Origin: Planctomycetaceae bacterium
Lineage (GTDB): Bacteria; Planctomycetota; Planctomycetia; Planctomycetales; Planctomycetaceae
Direction of reading: 5' to 3'
NCBI GenBank assembly: GCA_003445035.1
Contig: DLVV01000079.1
Location: forward strand, 1 to 6,901
DNA: 6,901 bases
The notes under the pieces were generated by a model. That model had not been told where the DNA came from. It ran no database searches and was given only the letters and a program-made list of their open reading frames with translations. The translations under genes and the position numbers were made by a program. Positions 1 to 6,901 of this stretch are shown one piece after another. The first letter of the stretch is position 1. The number at the start of each line of letters is the position of its first letter.

Positions 1-234
1 GGCATGATGGGCGGCATGGGGGGAGGTATGGGCGGCGGCATGCCCGGCATGGGTGGTGGCGGCGGTATGGGTGGCGGTGGTGCGATGCCCGGCATGGGCG
101 GCGGCGGCGGCGGCCCGATGGGTGGCGGCGGCGGCGGCCCGATGGGTGGCGGCGGCGGCTTCCCGGGTGGTGGTGGTGGTGGTCCGATGGGCGGCGGCGG
201 TGGCGGCGGCGGTTTCCCAGGTGGGAACCGCTAG
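1..234 (+). CDS. C-terminal part of a Gly/Met-rich low-complexity protein (5' end outside the window)
   Basis: The reading frame is open from base 1 and ends at a TAG at 232-234, giving the last 77 residues of a longer protein. The tail is almost only Gly and Met, with scattered Pro and a few Phe. Its first third has MGG/GGM steps like the flexible GGM tail of GroEL chaperonins, but it is longer, contains Pro and ends FPGGNR, so I do not call it GroEL. The second half is built on an octapeptide GGGGGGPM. The tail should be disordered and flexible, and nothing catalytic is visible. The gene is convergent with folC, with only 26 bp between the two stop codons and no clear hairpin-plus-T terminator. 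Another frame here is also open and encodes an Ala/Val-rich string, which I read as a by-product of the GGC/GGT repeats. Function cannot be assigned without the upstream part. Confidence 0.75.
   Translation, partial: GMMGGMGGGMGGGMPGMGGGGGMGGGGAMPGMGGGGGGPMGGGGGGPMGGGGGFPGGGGGGPMGGGGGGGGFPGGNR
97..213 (+). repeat. 24-bp in-frame tandem repeat encoding GGGGGGPM
   Basis: Copies at 97-120 and 121-144 are identical except for one base (GGC versus GGT in the first codon). A shortened 21-bp variant at 145-165 encodes GGGGGFP. A further copy at 166-189 encodes the same octapeptide GGGGGGPM but uses GGT for all six Gly codons where the first copies use mostly GGC. A diverged Gly run follows to 213. 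The repeat keeps the reading frame throughout and ends just before the FPGGNR terminus. The codon switch in the fourth copy means it is not a simple recent duplication of the first two. Confidence 0.85.
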
Positions 235-260
235 GCGGTCCGGCCTCCAAACCGATCCTG

Positions 261-1631
261 TCAGCGGGTCGTTGTCGTTTCGGTCTGGGGCTGGTCGACG
301 ACCAGTTCGCGGATCTCCGCAGCGATGAAGAACGACCCGGTCACGCAGACCAGGTCCTGTCGCCCGGACAGTCTCCGGGCCAGGTGCCATGCCGAGGCGG
401 GGTCGGCGGTGGCGTGGACAGGGATGTCGAACAGTTCACGGACACGTCGATGCAATGTCTCGACCCGGACCGCTCGCGGGTTGTCCTGGAACTGCGTCAG
501 GATCACCGTGTCAAAGCTGGGCAGAAGTTGCCTGAGCAAACCGTCGACGTCTTTGTCGTGGGAGGTGGCAAAGATCAGGACGCGTTGTCGCCAGCCGGAT
601 GCCGGGTGACTCGAATCGAGGGTCTCGAGCAGAGCCCGGATACTGGCCCAGTTGTGTGCTGCGTCGACGATCACCGTCGGATGGTGTCCAATTGTTTCGA
701 TTCGTACAGGCCATGCCAGGCCGGCGATCGCTGCACATGCCGGCTCTCTCGGAACCGAAGATCCTTCATCATCGACCACATCGATGGCCGCGGCCGCAAG
801 GGCCGCGTTGGCAGCCTGGTGCCGTCCCGGTAGGGGAACGGAGATTTCTGGCCACGACCCCGATGGGGTTGAGACCCGAACGACGTGTCGCCGGGGATCG
901 TGGTCAAACGAGATCTCACGCCCCAACCGCCACACGGTGGATTGGCAGTCGGCGGCGACATTTTCGATGGCCCTCAGCGCACGCGGCTGGCTGACTCCGC
1001 AGACGACCGGTACTCCGGGTTTGATGATCCCGGCCTTCTCTCCGGCGATCTCGGCCAGGTCGCTGCCCAGCAGTCGAGTGTGGTCTCGGCTGATGGTGGT
1101 GATGACCGAGGCAAGCGGTCGGCAAAGGTTGGTGGCATCGAGCCGACCACCAAGTCCGACCTCGAGCACGGCTCCCTCGACACGGTTGGCCCGAAAGTGT
1201 TGCCAGGCCAGCGCGGTGGCCAGTTCGAAGAAGGTGGGGGAAATCCTGCCCGGTTCGGCTTCGATCTGTCGTACGATCCCGGCAATCTCGTTGATCAGAC
1301 AGGTCATTTCCGGCCGGGTCGGCTGCACCCCGTCGACGGTCATCCGTTCTTCGAATGCCTCGACATGCGGTGAAGTGAACAGACCTGTGCGGCGGCCGGC
1401 CGAGGACAGGCCGGCCGCGATCATCGCCGCGGTTGACCCCTTGCCCTTGCTGCCGGCGACATGAACCACCGGGATCTCGTCCTGGGGATTGCCGATCCGT
1501 TCGAGCAGTCGCGCCATGCGGTCGAGCTTGAAGTCTCCGGCCGAGTAGAGGTCACCGTTGAGTCGTTCGTAGTTGATCCGACCGTACAGGAACTCGACCG
1601 CCTGCTCGTATGTTTCGATCGCTCCGTGCAT
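261..1631 (-). CDS. folC: FolC: folylpolyglutamate synthase / dihydrofolate synthase
   Basis: This 456-residue cytoplasmic Mur-ligase-family enzyme should add glutamate to folates, and in many bacteria also to dihydropteroate, with ATP. Visible landmarks are the family N-terminal helix LDRMARLLERIGNPQ (about 36-50), the ATP P-loop GSKGKGS (60-66), the FTSPHVEAFEERM substrate loop (85-97), LEVGLGGRLDATN (156-168), DHTRLLG (183-189), EKAGIIKPG (198-206, with K199 at the position of the carbamylated metal-site Lys), and VDAAHN (322-327), which opens the C-terminal domain. Length is normal for FolC. The frame is open a further 99 codons upstream, but that extension is Arg/Ser/Pro-rich, unlike FolC, and runs antisense into the next gene. 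I therefore start at the ATG whose first base is 1631, with a modest GAGG about 12 nt upstream. The P-loop reads SKGKGS rather than the usual bacterial TNGKGS. The gene is divergent from the Rdx gene. Confidence 0.95.
   Translation of the reverse strand: MHGAIETYEQAVEFLYGRINYERLNGDLYSAGDFKLDRMARLLERIGNPQDEIPVVHVAGSKGKGSTAAMIAAGLSSAGRRTGLFTSPHVEAFEERMTVDGVQPTRPEMTCLINEIAGIVRQIEAEPGRISPTFFELATALAWQHFRANRVEGAVLEVGLGGRLDATNLCRPLASVITTISRDHTRLLGSDLAEIAGEKAGIIKPGVPVVCGVSQPRALRAIENVAADCQSTVWRLGREISFDHDPRRHVVRVSTPSGSWPEISVPLPGRHQAANAALAAAAIDVVDDEGSSVPREPACAAIAGLAWPVRIETIGHHPTVIVDAAHNWASIRALLETLDSSHPASGWRQRVLIFATSHDKDVDGLLRQLLPSFDTVILTQFQDNPRAVRVETLHRRVRELFDIPVHATADPASAWHLARRLSGRQDLVCVTGSFFIAAEIRELVVDQPQTETTTTR
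1392..1418. repeat. Perfect 10-bp inverted repeat within folC
   Basis: GCGGCCGGCC at 1392-1401 and its exact reverse complement at 1409-1418 flank a 7-nt loop. Each arm contains GGCCGGCC. The site lies in folC shortly after the P-loop, over the codons for an A-G-L-S-S-A-G-type segment (around residues 72-79). In mRNA it would form a strong GC hairpin. It may only reflect GC-rich Ala/Gly codons; no function is shown. Confidence 0.6.
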
Positions 1632-1669
1632 CGTCGTCGATCGCCTCGGCCGTCTGCGGAATGCGGCTG

Positions 1670-1698
1670 AGTATAACGGGGGGGAAGAAGTTGCGGAA
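1670..1698 (-). promoter_or_regulatory. Candidate folC promoter (TATACT -10)
   Basis: On the minus strand, TATACT at 1675-1670 matches five of six bases of a sigma70 -10 box and would give a leader of about 30 nt before the folC ATG. A 17-bp spacer puts TTCCGC at 1698-1693 as the -35 element, which is a poor match. The rest of the 173-bp region between folC and the Rdx gene (1632-1804) contains short G-runs but no clear promoter for the Rdx gene: the best plus-strand pair, TTGCGG at 1691 and ATTGAT at 1714, is weak. Confidence 0.3.
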
Positions 1699-1804
1699 TC
1701 GGGTGAGGAGCGGATTGATCGCCGTCGTTTGGATTGAACGTGGGGGGCCGGTGCGGTCAGAATGGGGAGACAACCAGGAACGACAACCGTGTGAAGACGT
1801 GACG

Positions 1805-2092
1805 ATGTCGGTGAGTATTCATTACTGCAGGCTGTGTGGTTTTGCCCAGCATGCTGAGGCAATCGCGCAGGCGGTGAGCGTCGAACTCGGACTGGCCACC
1901 GAACTCCAGGAGGCCGTCTGGGGGACATTTCGTGTCGAGTGGTCCGGGCAGGAGATCTACAACCGCTGGCGGACGCGGGGGATCCTGGGTCGACTTGGCA
2001 TGGGACGCACGCCGACGCCCGAAGAGATCGTGTTGCTGCTGACCGGTGTCACGGGGTCACAGCCGGCCCAATCCGCAGACGACGGAACTTGA
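1805..2092 (+). CDS. Rdx family (SelW/SelT/SelH-like) thioredoxin-fold protein, CxxC form
   Basis: This 95-residue cytoplasmic protein matches the Rdx family by eye. It has a first beta-strand SVSIHYC followed by CRLC (C8-x-x-C11), a helix rich in Ala (about 15-28), then GTFRVEWSGQEIYNRW (40-55), equivalent to the family's G-x-F-x-V-x-x-(D/S)G-x-x-(V/I) strand pair, and a late TPEEIV helix (71-76). In selenoprotein W-type relatives the second Cys is often selenocysteine; here both are ordinary Cys codons. The family is linked to thiol redox chemistry, but the physiological substrate is unknown. The frame extends 65 codons further upstream, but that stretch is unlike the family and lies antisense to folC, so I chose the ATG at 1805. 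No good Shine-Dalgarno is visible; an in-frame GTG at 1799 is an alternative start. The last 44 bp overlap the end of the DUF1080 gene on the other strand. Confidence 0.8.
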   Translation: MSVSIHYCRLCGFAQHAEAIAQAVSVELGLATELQEAVWGTFRVEWSGQEIYNRWRTRGILGRLGMGRTPTPEEIVLLLTGVTGSQPAQSADDGT

Positions 2093-3305
2093 CCACGGTG
2101 CTGTGGTTCTGGAGGCCAAGGAAGCCCTTGAGTTTTCTCAGTGCCAGTTTCGGGTGACTCTTGGGAGTGATCTCGACGATCGTCACGCCGTTGTGGCTCG
2201 TGGTGATGTGTTGTCCGGTGCAGTTGATTTCCATCGTGTTCCACTGGCCGGCGGGGCGGCAGACTCGAGCACTTGCCCCCGCGATGGCGTAGACCGATCC
2301 ACAGTACTGGTAATCCTTGAGCTTGCCGTATTTCTTGGCGTTGTCGTCGAGCACCTGGACCTCGAACCCGGCCGGGGGCAGGGTCTTGTTGTCGCGGTGG
2401 TGTTTTCCGTCAGCCGGCACCCTGACGTAGATGCCGCTGTTGCCACCCGGCGAGACCTGGTACTGGAATCTCAGGTTGAAGTCCCCGTACTGCTTGGTGG
2501 TTCTCAGCCATGGTCCCTTCTCGCCGCTGCACTCGATCGTTCCCCGATCGTGAGTCTGTTCATCGAGTGCCCCGATCCCCGTGGGATTGCCTCCAAGTTC
2601 CTGGTAGCGAGCCACGGCACGGCTCCAGAGTTTCGAGTAATTGGTTCGCGATTTCCGGCGTTTGACGCGCCAGCAGATCTCCGACGGCTGACCGGCTCCT
2701 TCCCAGCCGGTGAGGTCGCGGCCGTTGAAGAGGCTCGTGTACCCAAGCTCGGTGACCTGGATGTTGCGGAACCGCATGCGACCGCCGGAAGGCACCTCGA
2801 CCTGGATCCCGATGTGTCCGCGGTCGATTGTCATCCCGCTGGCGCGGTAGGCGGGACGTCCGTTGATTACCAGCGACAACGTGTCCTTGACGACGATGAT
2901 GTCGAAGCTGTTCCACTTGCCGCGTTTGACCAGTCCCGGAGGAGGCGTGGCTCCCTTCAATCCACCGCAGGCTCCTTCGTTACCTTCGGCGAGGTTCAAC
3001 TGGTATCCCTGGCGGGGGAACGGTGAGCCACCGACCCGCGTGCGGACGTAGATTCCCGCGTCGTACTTCGACGCCTTCTCGGCCTTCCACTCGACGTGCA
3101 TCAGGAAATCGCCGTACTGGTGATCGCTGCGGAGCCAGCCGTTGCCGTCGATCAGGTGGATCTCGTCATCGTCCGCCTCGGCCTTGCAGTTGTTCTCGAT
3201 GGTCCAACCCGACAGGGTCGTGCCGTCAAACAGTGGGTAGGAGAATCCGGCGGCCGAGGCCGACGACACCAGCAACAGCGCGGCCAGGCAAGATCGAGTC
3301 AGCAT
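2049..3305 (-). CDS. Secreted two-domain DUF1080 / 3-keto-disaccharide hydrolase-like protein
   Basis: The 418-residue product starts with a short signal peptide (MLTRSCLAALLLVSSASA, cleavage near 18-19). Two copies of the LamG-like DUF1080 fold follow. Domain 1 is about 22-186, from YPLFDGTTLSGW to MRFRNIQV. Domain 2 is about 190-414, from SLFNGRDLTGW through KQYGDFNLRF, GGNSGIYVRVP, GFEVQVLDD and DYQYCGSVY to VKFRRLRIGP. Family members include hydrolases of 3-keto-glycosides, but most planctomycete paralogues have no tested substrate, so the activity is a family-level inference. An open frame allows an earlier ATG at 3362, but it would overlap the M16 stop and bury the signal peptide; the ATG at 3305 has GGGAGA 8 nt upstream. 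Domain 2 carries about 39 extra residues (216-254). The gene lies 53 bp downstream of the M16 gene and is probably co-transcribed with it. Confidence 0.92.
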   Translation of the reverse strand: MLTRSCLAALLLVSSASAAGFSYPLFDGTTLSGWTIENNCKAEADDDEIHLIDGNGWLRSDHQYGDFLMHVEWKAEKASKYDAGIYVRTRVGGSPFPRQGYQLNLAEGNEGACGGLKGATPPPGLVKRGKWNSFDIIVVKDTLSLVINGRPAYRASGMTIDRGHIGIQVEVPSGGRMRFRNIQVTELGYTSLFNGRDLTGWEGAGQPSEICWRVKRRKSRTNYSKLWSRAVARYQELGGNPTGIGALDEQTHDRGTIECSGEKGPWLRTTKQYGDFNLRFQYQVSPGGNSGIYVRVPADGKHHRDNKTLPPAGFEVQVLDDNAKKYGKLKDYQYCGSVYAIAGASARVCRPAGQWNTMEINCTGQHITTSHNGVTIVEITPKSHPKLALRKLKGFLGLQNHSTVVKFRRLRIGPAVTP

Positions 3306-3313
3306 CAGTCGTT

Positions 3314-3319
3314 TCTCCC
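3314..3319 (-). promoter_or_regulatory. Ribosome binding site that sets the DUF1080 start
   Basis: GGGAGA on the minus strand lies 8 nt before the ATG whose first base is 3305. It supports that start, which also begins a clean signal peptide, over the upstream in-frame ATG at 3362. Confidence 0.75.
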
Positions 3320-3331
3320 GGTGACCAAACC

Positions 3332-3358
3332 ACGCGGAGACGGTTTGTCCGTCACGCG

Positions 3359-3359
<1 letters not shown>
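3332..3359 (-). repeat. Imperfect hairpin between the M16 and DUF1080 genes
   Basis: ACGCG (3332-3336) pairs with CGCGT (3355-3359), and GACGG (3339-3343) pairs with CCGTC (3349-3353). A 2x1 internal loop separates the two stems and the apical loop is 5 nt. The element begins at the M16 stop codon and lies before the DUF1080 ribosome binding site. No T-tract follows it on the minus strand, so it is not a classical intrinsic terminator. It could be an mRNA processing or stability element, or chance. Confidence 0.4.
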
Positions 3360-6190
<2,831 letters not shown>

Positions 6191-6244
6191 GGTCGACTCC
6201 CATCTCGAAGTTGCGAGAACTCGCTGAACCGAATGATCCCGCGG

Positions 6245-6273
6245 AATGTACCAGTCCGTTGGCGGGTCAACAA
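6245..6273 (-). promoter_or_regulatory. Candidate promoter for the M16-DUF1080 unit
   Basis: On the minus strand, TACATT at 6250-6245 is preceded by TGG, giving an extended -10 form (TGnTAnnnT). TTGTTG at 6273-6268 lies 17 bp upstream as a partial -35. A better -35-like TTGACC at 6270-6265 has only 14 bp of spacing. The predicted leader is about 45-50 nt and holds the GGGAG ribosome site at 6197-6201. This is motif reading by eye only. Confidence 0.3.
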
Positions 6274-6314
6274 GCGGTCGGCAGATTCGTGATCCTACAG
6301 GTTTTGTGACGCTT

Positions 6315-6348
6315 GCCGCGTACGCGGCTTCGCCCGAAATGACTTCGG
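6315..6348. repeat. Cluster of inverted repeats in the M16 / beta-propeller intergenic region
   Basis: A perfect 14-bp palindrome, GCCGCGTACGCGGC, occupies 6315-6328. It is followed directly by TTCG-cc-CGAA (6329-6338), and CCGAA (6334-6338) can also pair with TTCGG (6344-6348). No T-tract follows on either strand. The position, about 80-110 bp before the beta-propeller ATG and well upstream of the M16 promoter candidate, would suit an operator site, but none of the repeats is a motif I recognise. For the plus-strand gene the only promoter hint is a poor TAGTCT at 6380-6385. Confidence 0.4.
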
Positions 6349-6425
6349 CATGGGATTACCGCTGCACGTGGCGAGTTGCTAGTCTGTGGCGTCGAGTGGT
6401 TCGAGACGGACAGGGAGAAGCGGTG

Positions 6426-6901
6426 ATGTCGAAGCGATTTCTTTGTGGCGGCGGTCTTGTCCTGGTCGCGGTGCTGGTGATGTGTGCCGAGACGCTGGTG
6501 GCGGCTCCGCCGGGCTGGCCCAGTTGGCGCGGGCCTCGGGGTGACGGACATTCGACCGAAACCGATCTCCCCACCCGGTGGTCCAACGACTCGATCAAGT
6601 GGTCAGTGGCCCTGCCCGGCCAGGGTCAATCGTCACCGACGATCTGGGGCAAACGGATCTTCCTGACGACAGCCCTGGAGAAGGGCAAGCGGCGGGTGGT
6701 GCTGTGCGTGGATCGGGAGACGCACAAGATCGCCTGGCAGCACACCGCGTTCACCGGGCCCGCCCTGCCGACCCACAACATGAACGGTTACGCCTCGGCC
6801 AGTTGTGTGACCGATGGCGAATTCGTCTACGCCTTCTTCGGCGAGGGGGGCGGGATTCACTGTTACCGGGTCGATGGGTCGCCGGCCTGGCAGAAACCGA
6901 T
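6426..6901 (+). CDS. Exported PQQ-like beta-propeller repeat protein, N-terminal part (3' end outside the window)
   Basis: The ATG at 6426 has GGGAG 8 nt upstream and opens a frame that runs off the window end after 158 codons. Residues 1-27 look like a signal peptide (MSKRF, then a hydrophobic stretch to LVAA), so the protein is likely exported. The mature start WPSWRGPRGDG (31-41) and the following LPTRWS are typical of planctomycete PQQ-like propeller proteins. SSPTIWGKRIFLTTA (about 69-83) and VVLCVDRETHKIAWQHT fit one propeller blade ending in the conserved Trp. A second blade begins around SASCVTDGEFVYAFFGEGG and closes near AWQK. Most relatives of this type are not shown to bind PQQ and may act as scaffolds or binding proteins, so I do not call it a dehydrogenase. 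It is divergent from the M16 gene across 235 bp. Confidence 0.9.
   Translation, partial: MSKRFLCGGGLVLVAVLVMCAETLVAAPPGWPSWRGPRGDGHSTETDLPTRWSNDSIKWSVALPGQGQSSPTIWGKRIFLTTALEKGKRRVVLCVDRETHKIAWQHTAFTGPALPTHNMNGYASASCVTDGEFVYAFFGEGGGIHCYRVDGSPAWQKP

Noticed and set aside
53..328. 91-codon Ala/Val-rich frame over the Gly-rich repeat
   Set aside because: It is the second reading of the same GGC/GGT repeats and continues into unrelated sequence over the folC 3' end. The Gly/Met frame ends cleanly just before folC.
652..1464. 270-codon open frame on the plus strand opposite folC
   Set aside because: Its composition (Ser/Arg/Pro/Thr-rich) and complete overlap with conserved FolC motifs mark it as antisense noise.
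1805..1840. Selenocysteine in the Rdx protein
   Set aside because: The CxxC positions are ordinary Cys codons (TGC and TGT), with no in-frame TGA at the redox motif.
1632..1928. 99-codon N-terminal extension of folC up to an ATG at 1928
   Set aside because: The extension is Arg/Ser/Pro-rich, has no FolC similarity and runs antisense through the start of the Rdx gene. FolC homology begins right at the internal ATG at 1631.
2091..2108. Possible terminator hairpin at the Rdx stop codon (ACCAC pairing with GTGGT)
   Set aside because: The stem is only 5 bp, no T-tract follows, and the bases encode the conserved NHSTVV region of the DUF1080 protein.
2046..3026. 326-codon open frame on the plus strand opposite the DUF1080 gene
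   Set aside because: It is a shadow of the DUF1080 coding sequence with no recognisable domain. The opposite strand has two clear family domains and a signal peptide.

Overview
The window is GC-rich (roughly 60% or more by eye) and densely coded. It looks like a chromosomal segment of a planctomycete (Planctomycetota). The main pointers are a secreted two-domain DUF1080 (3-keto-disaccharide hydrolase-like) protein, a secreted PQQ-type beta-propeller protein whose mature N-terminus starts with the WPSWRGPRGDG-type motif common in that phylum, and a FolC with a GSKGKGS P-loop. The phylum is inferred from family content; there is no rRNA or other marker here. I see no mobile element, CRISPR array, tRNA or phage gene.

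Layout. Positions 1-234 (+) are the 3' end of a gene for an extremely Gly/Met-rich protein tail built partly from an octapeptide repeat. It converges on folC (261-1631, -), a complete folylpolyglutamate/dihydrofolate synthase. folC is divergent from a small thioredoxin-fold Rdx (SelW/SelT/SelH-like) protein with a CxxC motif (1805-2092, +). That gene overlaps tail-to-tail by 44 bp with the DUF1080 gene (2049-3305, -). Upstream of the DUF1080 gene on the same strand, separated by 53 bp that carry a hairpin, is a 943-residue exported M16 zinc metalloprotease (3359-6190, -). A 235-bp divergent intergenic region (6191-6425) with a promoter candidate and clustered inverted repeats separates it from the truncated start of the PQQ-like beta-propeller gene (6426 to window end, +).

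How the genes fit together. The M16 protease and the DUF1080 protein probably share a transcript, and both carry export signals, as does the divergent beta-propeller protein. Together they look like a cell-envelope or periplasmic set for peptide and carbohydrate turnover. folC (folate metabolism) and the Rdx protein (probable thiol redox) are cytoplasmic and have no obvious pathway link to it.

I found no convincing new multi-gene system. The points most worth a second look are the 39-residue insertion in the second DUF1080 domain, the lysine-rich tail of the exported M16 protease, the overlapping rdx/DUF1080 3' ends, the synonymously recoded GGGGGGPM repeats, and the inverted repeats in the 6.3-kb intergenic region.
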